A stretch of 5,416 bases of DNA from Hyphomicrobiales bacterium (GTDB lineage: Bacteria; Pseudomonadota; Alphaproteobacteria; Rhizobiales; Xanthobacteraceae): NCBI GenBank assembly GCA_003133345.1, contig PKXB01000214.1:11331-16746 (forward strand), read 5' to 3'. Positions 1-5,019 of this stretch are shown one piece after another. The first letter of the stretch is position 1; each line of letters begins with the position of its first letter. The position numbers and the translations under genes were made by a program. Below the pieces are notes generated by a model. That model was given only the letters and a program-made list of their open reading frames with translations. It was not told the DNA's origin and ran no database searches.

Positions 1-656
1 CGCTTCTTGATGCGCTTCTGCACCTCGGTGACGAAATACTTCATGGCGTGCGGCGACAGCACGCCGAAGGTGTCGACCAGCGCCAGCGCGTCCATGTGGC
101 CTTCTTTGCCGACCTTCTCGATCAGGTCGAGCGCCCATTTCAGCTCGGCGCGCGAGAAGTCGATCGGGAAGAACACCACCTCGAGCCCGTTGTCGTGCGC
201 GAATTTGGTGGCTTCGACCGAGGTCTCGATCGCCTTTTCCAGCGGCCACCGATAGGCCAGCTCGAGCATGTGCTTGCTGGACGGGATTTCCATCACCACG
301 CCGTTGACGCCGGTATCGACGGCGCGCTTGACGTCTTCCTTCATGCAGCGCGCGAACGAGAATATCTGCGGCCCCAGATTGCGCTTGACGATTTCCTTGA
401 TGGCGTCGTTGTCGGACGGCGAGACGATCGGCATGCCGGCTTCGATGCGGTGCACGCCGGCTTCCGCCAGCGCCTCGGCGATGCGGATTTTCTCGTCCTT
501 GCTCAGGATGACGCCGGTCTGCTGTTCGCCGTCGCGCAGCGTGACGTCGTGGATCTTGATGTTCTTGGCGAACTTGAAGTCCTTGGTGACTTCAGGCGCG
601 TAATTCCATTCGCTGACGAACCAGTCATTGGTCTTCCAGGGTGTGGGATTTGCCAT
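1..656 (-). CDS. DRE-TIM metallolyase, isopropylmalate/homocitrate/citramalate synthase-like (N-terminal part, runs off the window)
   Basis: This is the first 218 codons of an HMGL-like (pyruvate carboxyltransferase) domain protein; the C-terminal part lies beyond base 1. Family members condense an acyl-CoA, usually acetyl-CoA, with a 2-oxo acid in a TIM barrel that holds a divalent metal. The signature strand-1 motif HDVTLRDGEQQTG is at residues 36-48, with R41, D42 and E44 as the expected catalytic/metal residues. RIEAGMP (70-76) and LVDTFGVLSP (193-202) follow at the spacing expected for this superfamily. The HxH metal motif would lie in the missing part. An ATG at 656 is preceded by AGAGGA (670-665) with an 8-nt spacer, which supports this start. 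The roughly 30 residues before the barrel, rich in Trp and Asn, are a lineage-specific extension. HMG-CoA lyase is a less likely alternative. The family call is firm, but the substrate is not determined. The FAH-family gene lies 175 bp upstream. Confidence 0.87.
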   Translation of the reverse strand, partial: MANPTPWKTNDWFVSEWNYAPEVTKDFKFAKNIKIHDVTLRDGEQQTGVILSKDEKIRIAEALAEAGVHRIEAGMPIVSPSDNDAIKEIVKRNLGPQIFSFARCMKEDVKRAVDTGVNGVVMEIPSSKHMLELAYRWPLEKAIETSVEATKFAHDNGLEVVFFPIDFSRAELKWALDLIEKVGKEGHMDALALVDTFGVLSPHAMKYFVTEVQKRIKK

Positions 657-701
657 CCGTTTATTCCTCTCGCAGTGCCGTGGGGGTGTGAAATTGGGGC
701 A

Positions 702-729
702 TTTTTACCAGGCCGGCCAAGCCGGGCAA
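702..729 (-). promoter_or_regulatory. Possible sigma70-type promoter of the DRE-TIM metallolyase gene
   Basis: Reading the minus strand, TTGCCC (729-724) is followed after 16 bases by TAAAAA (707-702). Each matches four of six positions of the TTGACA/TATAAT consensus. A start site near 695 would give a leader of about 40 bases. The placement in the 175-bp gap is sensible, but weak matches like this are common by chance. Confidence 0.25.
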
Positions 730-803
730 TCAGGCTGAGAAGACCGTATTCGCCGCTGGCAACATTGATATTTCGCAAGTCCGGGCCGAAATTCCTTATT
801 TGA

Positions 804-833
804 GAGCCCCTTTATAAGGGGTACCGGCGGCTC
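804..833 (-). terminator. Hairpin at the 3' end of the FAH-family gene, weak terminator candidate
   Basis: CCCCTT (807-812) and AAGGGG (816-821) form a 6-bp stem with a 3-nt loop. An alternative outer pairing GAGCC/GGCTC (804-808 with 829-833) overlaps the stop codon at 832-834. Minus-strand transcription meets it immediately after the FAH-family stop. No T-tract follows, so an intrinsic terminator is possible but not clear. The hairpin may only protect the 3' end. Confidence 0.25.
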
Positions 834-1695
834 AGACTACCGGGTTAGCGAGCTCGCCGATGCCCGAAATTGCGATGCGGACCACATCCCCAGGCTGCAG
901 ATAGCGCGGCGGATTAAAGCCGATGCCGACGCCGGCCGGCGTGCCGGTGGCCAGCAGGTCGCCCGGCTCCAGGGGCACATAGGCGGTGACCGTTTCGATA
1001 AAGCTGGGGACGTCGAAAATCATGTCGCGCAGCTTGGCGGATTGCCGGCGCTCGTCGTTGACGTAAGTGGCGAGCTCCTGCTCGCCCGGCACGCCGAATT
1101 CGTCGCGCGTCACCAGATACGGGCCGACCGGGCAGAAGCCGTCCAGGCTCTTGCCGAGAAACCATTGCTTGTGGCGCTGCTGCACGGCGCGCGCGGTGAG
1201 GTCGTTGACGATGGTGTAGCCGAACACGTAATCGAGCGCGTCTTCGCGTTTGACGTTCTTGGCATGGCGGCCGATGACGACGCCGAATTCGCCCTCGTAG
1301 TCCACCGTGTGGGTCGGGTCCAAACCGGACACGATCTTCTGCCCCGGATCGGCGAGCGAGGAGGGCGACTTGGTGAAGATCACCGGATCGGCCGGCACCT
1401 CCTGCTTGTCGCCGGACTGATCGACGCCGCTCTGCGCGAATTCGCGGGCGTGGTCGTGATAATTCTTGCCGACGCAGATCACGTTCTTGCTGAGCGGGCC
1501 GACCGGGGCGGCGAGCTTGGCGCGGGCGAGCGCGACCGGCTCGCCGTATTCCGGCGGCGTGCCGGCGGCGAGCAGCTTGATGACATGGCGCAGATCGCGC
1601 AGCGAGCCGCCGCCGACCGAAAACGGGCGAAAGCTGTCGCCCTCGACGGCGCCGAAAATCTTGCCCTGCGGGGTGTGGATGGCTGCAATTCGCAT
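832..1695 (-). CDS. Fumarylacetoacetate hydrolase (FAH) family protein
   Basis: A 287-aa protein with the full two-part layout of bacterial FAH-family enzymes: a small N-terminal domain (about 1-65) and the metal-dependent FAH barrel (about 70-285). The family hydrolyses, isomerises or decarboxylates beta-diketo and 2-hydroxy-muconate type acids, and includes HpcE-like isomerase/decarboxylases. Visible motifs are VICVGKNYHDHAREF (72-86), the metal-ligand pair in DYEGEFGVVIG (E134, E136), a third ligand in NDLTARA (D165), GKSLDGFCPVGP (181-192) and TGTPAGVG (250-257). The residue after TAR is Ala170, where many relatives have Asp, so the exact activity may differ. The length is normal and no signal peptide is visible. 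The ATG at 1695 has GGAAAGG about 13 nt upstream, a rather distant ribosome site, but no closer in-frame ATG exists. The protein is probably cytoplasmic. The downstream DRE-TIM gene suggests a shared carboxylic-acid pathway, which is inference. The family is certain, the substrate unknown. Confidence 0.9.
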   Translation of the reverse strand: MRIAAIHTPQGKIFGAVEGDSFRPFSVGGGSLRDLRHVIKLLAAGTPPEYGEPVALARAKLAAPVGPLSKNVICVGKNYHDHAREFAQSGVDQSGDKQEVPADPVIFTKSPSSLADPGQKIVSGLDPTHTVDYEGEFGVVIGRHAKNVKREDALDYVFGYTIVNDLTARAVQQRHKQWFLGKSLDGFCPVGPYLVTRDEFGVPGEQELATYVNDERRQSAKLRDMIFDVPSFIETVTAYVPLEPGDLLATGTPAGVGIGFNPPRYLQPGDVVRIAISGIGELANPVV

Positions 1696-1792
1696 GATCT
1701 TGCAATGACCTTTCCGTATGGGCGGATGACGTTCCGCTTGGCGGACAAGCCGCTAGCAAAGACGGGGGTAAGGTTCAAGGCGTACCGGCCCT

Positions 1793-1870
1793 GTCATTCC
1801 GGGGCGCGAGCCAACGGGACCGCGCTAAGCGCGGCCCGATGACAGGCTCCTCGAGCGAGCCCGGAATGAC
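1793..1870. repeat. REP-like imperfect inverted repeat with inner hairpin
   Basis: Outer 11-bp arms, GTCATTCCGGG (1793-1803) and CCCGGAATGAC (1860-1870), are exact inverse complements. They enclose a strong hairpin: CGGG (1815-1818), a bulged A, and CCGCGC (1820-1825), then loop TAA, then GCGCGG (1829-1834) and CCCG (1835-1838). The element lies between the stop of the small exported protein gene and the start of the FAH-family gene. It could protect or end the upstream transcript, although no T-tract follows on the minus strand. The first 18 bases recur exactly at 2257-2274. I recall similar CATTCCGGG-type repeats in Bradyrhizobium-like genomes; that part is recollection, not shown here. Confidence 0.75.
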
Positions 1871-1900
1871 GATTGAGGCTCTCGCGGGACCAACAGGCCC

Positions 1901-2188
1901 CTATTCCTTTTTCAAGCTCTTGATCGTCGGCACGCCGTTCACGTTCTCGGTCGTGATCGACACCTGGTCGCCCGGTTTGACGGCGTTGAATACCAGGCCA
2001 TCCTGAACCTTGAACTGTGTCGGCGCCATTGAAGCGCCCGCACCCGTCGTGCCGCTGATCTGGATGGAGATTTTGCCTGTGGCTTCGTCGACGCTCACAA
2101 CTTTCCCTTTTATCGTTTCCTGCGCATAAGAGAGGCCGGAAGCGCCGAGGACGAGCGCCGCGGCCAAAAGAATGCCGGCGTATTTCAT
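1901..2188 (-). CDS. Small exported protein with CusF/DUF1344-like OB-fold pattern
   Basis: A 95-aa protein. Residues 1-22 form a clear Sec signal peptide: Lys2, a hydrophobic Ala/Leu core (about 5-19) and a SYA cleavage site before Q23. The roughly 73-residue mature part has the beta-rich pattern GKVVSVDEATGKISIQ (28-43), FKVQDG (59-64), VKPGDQVSI (70-78), VPTIKSL (86-92). This resembles the small five-stranded barrel of CusF-type periplasmic copper proteins and DUF1344-like proteins. The mature chain has no His, Cys or Trp and only one Met (M54), so the CusF copper site (His, Trp and two Met) is absent and a copper role should not be assumed. The ATG at 2188 has AGGAG (2200-2196) with a 7-nt spacer, a very good start. 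It is monocistronic by layout, with repeats on both sides. A candidate stress promoter lies just upstream. Protein and export are well supported; function is unknown. Confidence 0.85.
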   Translation of the reverse strand: MKYAGILLAAALVLGASGLSYAQETIKGKVVSVDEATGKISIQISGTTGAGASMAPTQFKVQDGLVFNAVKPGDQVSITTENVNGVPTIKSLKKE

Positions 2189-2218
2189 GGGAGGTCTCCT
2201 TCACTGGTTATCGGAGAC

Positions 2219-2244
2219 AACCCGTAATCAGCCGAATATGTTCC
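2219..2244 (-). promoter_or_regulatory. Candidate EcfG-type (general stress sigma factor) promoter of the small exported protein gene
   Basis: On the minus strand, GGAAC (2244-2240) is followed after exactly 17 bases by GGTT (2222-2219). The known alphaproteobacterial EcfG consensus is GGAAC, 16-17 bases, then cGTT, so only the C of the -10 box differs. A start near 2210 would leave a leader of about 20 bases carrying the AGGAG ribosome site. The motif lies between the repeat element and the gene, where a promoter is needed. Confidence 0.4.
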
Positions 2245-2316
2245 ACGGGCCGGCCGGTCATTCCGGGGCGCGAGTGCTCTCGCTTCACCTCTCCCATAGG
2301 GAGAGGTCGCCGCGCA

Positions 2317-2344
2317 GCCGAAGTCGGATATATCCGACTTCGGC
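2317..2344. repeat. Perfect 28-bp palindrome (P1)
   Basis: The 14-base left arm GCCGAAGTCGGATA (2317-2330) is exactly complementary to the right arm TATCCGACTTCGGC (2331-2344), with no spacer. It abuts the outer stem of the composite element at 2316. Its central 26 bases match palindrome P2 at 21 positions. It could form a cruciform or mRNA hairpin, or bind a dimeric protein. Confidence 0.9.
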
Positions 2345-2356
2345 CAATTCTAAATG

Positions 2357-2382
2357 CCGAACTCGGGTAAACCCGAGTTCGG
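2357..2382. repeat. 26-bp near-perfect palindrome (P2), diverged sister of P1
   Basis: The arms CCGAACTCGGGT (2357-2368) and ACCCGAGTTCGG (2371-2382) are exact inverse complements around a central AA. It is 12 bases from P1 (spacer 2345-2356) and one base from the closing arm of the outer stem. Relative to P1, four of the five differences fall in two symmetric pairs that keep the arms complementary. Confidence 0.9.
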
Positions 2383-2486
2383 GTGCGCGGCGGGTGAGGG
2401 GGTATGGACTATCGAGAATCTCGGAACCCCCTCACCCCAACCTTCTCCCCAATGGGGAGAGGGAGCAGGCCGAGTTCGCTGCAAAT

Positions 2487-3560
2487 TCACGCCCCCCTCG
2501 CCCTTAACACTGCCTCAATCGAGATGCGCGACCACGGCGCGCTGCTTTCGCGGAACGCCGCGTAGGAGGCGTGCACCCGGCCGGAGATTTCGCTGCGCGC
2601 GGCGATGTCGCCGACCACGTCGGCCGCCTGCTGGCGCGCCGCGGCGACCAGGTCGTCCGGGAACGCCGTCAGCTTCACGCCGTGCTCTTGGGTGAGCGAG
2701 ACCAGCGCCTGCGCGTTGAGCCGCTCCATTTCGGCCAGCGCGTAATTCGCCTCCGTAGCGCAAGCATGCGCGACGATCGCCTTGAGGTCGTCGGCGAGCG
2801 CGTCCCACACCTTGAGCGCGACGATGCACTCGCCGGTGCCGTTCGGCTTGTTGAAGCCGGGATAGTAGTAGAACGGCGCCACCCGATAGAGCCCGAGCGC
2901 GATGTCGGTGCCGGGCCCGACGAATTCGGCGCCGTCGATGACGCCCGATTGCAGGCTGCTGAGAATTTCGGCCGGCGGCGTGGTCTGCGGCGTGGCCCCG
3001 AGCCGGCGATAGACTTCGCCGCCTAAGCCCAGCGAGCGCAGCTTCAGGCCGCGCAAATCGGCGAGGCTCTTGAGCTCGCGGCGGAACCAGCCGCCCATGC
3101 AGACGCCGGTGTTGCCGCCCATGAACGGCTTCACCCCGAATGAAGCATAAAGTTCGTCCCACAGCGCCTGGCCGCCGCCGGCGTCGATCCAGGCCACGTG
3201 CTCGGCCGGCGTCAGCCCGAACGGCACGGTGGTGAAGAAGGCCGCCGCCGGCATCTTGCCCTGCCAGTAGAACGAAGCGGTGTGGCCGATATCGGCGACG
3301 CCGTTGCCGACCGCGCCCAGCACCTCGAAGGCCGGCACCACTTCGCCCGCCGCATAGACGGTGATGTCGATGCGTCCGCCCGACAGCGTGCGGATGCGCT
3401 CGGCGATGCGCTCGGCCGACAGGCCCGGCCCGGGCAGCCGCTTCGGCCAGGACGTGACCATGCGCCATTTGACCCTTTGCGCGCGCGCAATGGCCGGCGC
3501 GGCCAGCGTGCCGGCGATGCCAACGCCCGCAGTCGCTATGAATTTTCGTCGCGTGGTCAT
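2487..3560 (-). CDS. TRAP transporter periplasmic substrate-binding protein, TakP-like (DctP family)
   Basis: A 357-aa protein with a Tat signal: TTRRKFIATAG (2-12) with twin Arg 4-5, a hydrophobic stretch, and an ARA cleavage site near residue 27. The mature DctP-family fold captures an organic acid in the periplasm and passes it to TRAP membrane subunits. RGLKLRSLGLGGEVYRRLGA (170-189) contains the expected carboxylate-binding Arg (R175). LQSGVIDGAEFVGPGTD (203 onward) and the following YYYPGFNKPNG stretch are characteristic of TakP-type 2-oxo-acid binders. Phe213 stands where I recall Trp in TakP relatives. An in-frame ATG at 3572 exists, but the one at 3560 is preferred: GGAG (3570-3567) sits 6 nt before it and it overlaps the thiD stop as ATGA. 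No DctQ or DctM gene is visible downstream, where an intergenic repeat begins, so it looks like an orphan receptor at the end of a thiamine operon. The family is certain. The ligand is unknown; a 2-oxo acid or a carboxylated thiamine precursor is possible. Confidence 0.92.
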   Translation of the reverse strand: MTTRRKFIATAGVGIAGTLAAPAIARAQRVKWRMVTSWPKRLPGPGLSAERIAERIRTLSGGRIDITVYAAGEVVPAFEVLGAVGNGVADIGHTASFYWQGKMPAAAFFTTVPFGLTPAEHVAWIDAGGGQALWDELYASFGVKPFMGGNTGVCMGGWFRRELKSLADLRGLKLRSLGLGGEVYRRLGATPQTTPPAEILSSLQSGVIDGAEFVGPGTDIALGLYRVAPFYYYPGFNKPNGTGECIVALKVWDALADDLKAIVAHACATEANYALAEMERLNAQALVSLTQEHGVKLTAFPDDLVAAARQQAADVVGDIAARSEISGRVHASYAAFRESSAPWSRISIEAVLRARGA

Positions 3561-4363
3561 GGCTCTCTCCATTGCGCATGAAAATGATGCAGCGGCCCGG
3601 GACCGTGGCCGACTTTGAGTTGGTCGGCGTGGGCAATGGCCGCGGTGACGTAAGCCTTGGCGTCTTGCGTCGCGGCGATGAGATCGCGACCCTTGGCGAG
3701 GCCGGCGGCTACGCCTGCGGACAGCGTGCAGCCGGTGCCGTGGGTATTCTTGGTGGCGATGCGTTTTGCGGCGAGCCGCACGACCTTGCCCTGCCCGATC
3801 AGCAGATCGACACTTTCATCGCCTTGGCCGTGACCGCCCTTGATCAGCACGTTGCGCGCGCCGAGCGCCAGAATTTCGCGCGCCTGCACTTCCATTTCCT
3901 CTTCGTTGCGCGCCAGCGATGCGCCAGTTAGCGCGGCCGCCTCTGGCAGATTGGGCGTCACCACCAGCGCGCGCGGAATCAGCAGCCGGCGCAACGCTTC
4001 GATTGCCTCCCGCGTCAGCAGCGTATCGCCGGAACTGGCGACCATCACCGGATCGAGAACGATATTGCGGGCGCGATGGCGTGCGAGCCCTTGCGCTACT
4101 GCCTCGATCGTCGCCGACCGAAACAGCATGCCGATCTTCACCGCATCGACCGAAAGATCGGCGAAGACCGCGTCCATCTGGGCGGCGATGAAACCGGCCG
4201 GCACGTTATAGATCGCGGCAACGCCTTGCGTGTTCTGCGCCGTCAGCGCCGTGATGACGGACGCGCCATAGACGCCGAGCGCGGCGAAGGTCTTCAAGTC
4301 GGCCTGGATGCCGGCGCCACCGCTCGAATCCGAGCCTGCGATGGTGACGGCAATCGCGGTCAT
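3557..4363 (-). CDS. thiD: Hydroxymethylpyrimidine/phosphomethylpyrimidine kinase
   Basis: A 268-aa ribokinase-fold enzyme that phosphorylates HMP and then HMP-phosphate to the diphosphate, the pyrimidine substrate of ThiE; cytoplasmic. The substrate-binding motif TIAGSDSSGGAGIQADLKTF is at 7-26, TAQNTQGV at 41-48, VKIGML at 75-80, DPVMVASSGD at 104-113, TPNLPEA at 136-142 and KGGHG at 175-179. NTHGTGCTLSAG (206-217) carries the anion hole and catalytic Cys212. The C-terminal GPGPLHHF is also typical. The length is normal for single-domain ThiD. The start ATG at 4363 overlaps the thiE stop by 4 bases (ATGA), and its own stop overlaps the next gene's ATG in the same way. No sign of damage. Confidence 0.96.
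   Translation of the reverse strand: MTAIAVTIAGSDSSGGAGIQADLKTFAALGVYGASVITALTAQNTQGVAAIYNVPAGFIAAQMDAVFADLSVDAVKIGMLFRSATIEAVAQGLARHRARNIVLDPVMVASSGDTLLTREAIEALRRLLIPRALVVTPNLPEAAALTGASLARNEEEMEVQAREILALGARNVLIKGGHGQGDESVDLLIGQGKVVRLAAKRIATKNTHGTGCTLSAGVAAGLAKGRDLIAATQDAKAYVTAAIAHADQLKVGHGPGPLHHFHAQWREP
3563..3570 (-). promoter_or_regulatory. Ribosome binding site deciding the TRAP binding protein start
   Basis: GGAGAGAG (3570-3563) precedes the ATG at 3560-3558, with 6 nt between GGAG and the ATG. The alternative ATG at 3572 shares a base with this site and has no purine-rich site of its own. The site is embedded in the end of thiD, in keeping with coupled translation. Confidence 0.7.
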
Positions 4364-5019
4364 GCCGGCTCTCGCAGCTCGAGCACGTCGTCCACCACCG
4401 CGCGCAGATCTTGCGCGGCTTGCGCCGGGTCGCCCGCCAGTGAAAGCGCCGAAATGACCGCCACGCCGTCGGCGCCGGCCGCGATCACCTCGGCGGCGTT
4501 GCCCGCATTGATGCCGGAGATGGCGCAGATCGGAAAATTCGGCGCGCGGGCGCGGATCGCGCGCACGATGTCGCGCAGGCCGGAGGTCCCGATCGGTGCA
4601 TTGGCATCATCCTTCGAGCCGGTGGCGAACACCGCGCCGATCGCCACGTAATCGAGCAGTTCGAGCGGGGCGGCCTGCGCCTGCTGGACCGTGCTCAGGC
4701 TCAGCCCAATGATGGCGGTGCGCCCGAGCAGCAGCCGCGCATCGGCGACCGACATATCGTCCTGCCCGATATGCACGCCGTCGGCTTCGGCGGCGAGTGC
4801 GACATCGACGCGGTCGTTGATCAGCAGCGGCACGCCGCCCGGCTCCAGCACGCCGCGCAGCGCGCGCGCTTCCTCCACCATGGCGCGCGTGGAGCCGTGC
4901 TTGTCGCGCAACTGCACCAGCGTGACGCTGCCGGCGATCAGGCCGGCGAGATCGGCGAGCCGGCGTCCGCCGGCGACGGCGGGATCGACAAGCGCATAGA
5001 GGCGAAGATCGACATTCAT
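4360..5019 (-). CDS. thiE: Thiamine-phosphate synthase
   Basis: A 219-aa TIM-barrel enzyme that joins HMP diphosphate and HET phosphate into thiamine phosphate, the convergence point of the pathway. Motifs in order are LVQLRDK (34-40), LLINDRVDVALA (65-76), ADGVHIGQDD (79-88, metal/diphosphate residues), IGLSLST (104-110), DYVAIGAVFATGSKDD (123-138), AISGIN (166-171) and the phosphate-binding GADGVAVISAL (182-192). All expected regions are present and the length is typical. A TTG at 5022 is in frame just before, but the ATG at 5019 is preferred because AAGGTG (5030-5025) lies 5 nt upstream. The ATG shares one base with the thiM stop (TGATG). It belongs to the thiM-thiE-thiD operon. In this order it uses the products of both neighbouring kinases. 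Confidence 0.96.
   Translation of the reverse strand: MNVDLRLYALVDPAVAGGRRLADLAGLIAGSVTLVQLRDKHGSTRAMVEEARALRGVLEPGGVPLLINDRVDVALAAEADGVHIGQDDMSVADARLLLGRTAIIGLSLSTVQQAQAAPLELLDYVAIGAVFATGSKDDANAPIGTSGLRDIVRAIRARAPNFPICAISGINAGNAAEVIAAGADGVAVISALSLAGDPAQAAQDLRAVVDDVLELREPA

Larger units (their letters stand above)
2257..2463. repeat. Composite intergenic repeat element made of nested inverted repeats
   Basis: The element fills most of the 298-bp spacer between the TRAP binding protein gene and the small exported protein gene. It opens with the 18-mer shared with 1793-1810. From 2287 on nearly every base can pair. H1 has 9-bp arms (2287-2295 with 2299-2307, loop ATA). An outer stem, CGCCGCGCA (2308-2316) with TGCGCGGCG (2384-2392), encloses two palindromes. 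H3 is GGGTGAGGGGG (2392-2402) with CCCCCTCACCC (2427-2437), with a small CGAGA/TCTCG hairpin in its loop. H4 is a 10-bp stem with one G-T pair (2441-2450 with 2454-2463, loop AAT). H1 and H4 are also rough inverse copies of each other, so the ends may pair. There is no open reading frame of note and no T-tract. Likely roles are a non-autonomous dispersed repeat and an mRNA 3'-end stabiliser; both are inference. Confidence 0.75.

Noticed and set aside
731..765. GGCTGAGA-like bases resembling part of a TPP riboswitch
   Set aside because: It lies on the plus strand with no plus-strand gene following, and the other conserved THI-box segments are missing. It is a chance match.
48..803. Long plus-strand open frame of 251 codons
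   Set aside because: It is antisense to the DRE-TIM gene, whose minus-strand translation shows clear catalytic motifs and a ribosome site. The plus frame encodes a low-complexity Arg/Asp/Val-rich chain with no recognisable family.
1736..1750. Short inverted repeat GCTTG/CAAGC upstream of the FAH-family gene
   Set aside because: Five-base arms around a 5-base spacer are expected by chance. There is no second copy or neighbouring regulator to support an operator.
1741..1792. Possible FAH-gene promoter TTGAAC with TAGCGG 17 bases later
   Set aside because: The -10 match is too poor to report as a feature.
1042..1842. Plus-strand open frame of 266 codons
   Set aside because: It is antisense to the FAH-family gene and runs into the REP-like repeat. 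It is a typical GC-rich shadow frame.
3561..3572. Upstream ATG at 3572 giving a protein beginning MERAM
   Set aside because: It has no ribosome site, whereas the ATG at 3560 has GGAG at 6 nt, an ATGA overlap with thiD, and places the twin Arg close to the N-terminus as usual for Tat signals.
2515..3636. Minus-strand open frame of 373 codons overlapping the TRAP gene
   Set aside because: It is a shifted frame of the TRAP binding protein gene and gives an Arg/Gly/Ala-rich chain without motifs. The frame chosen has a Tat signal and full DctP-family signatures.
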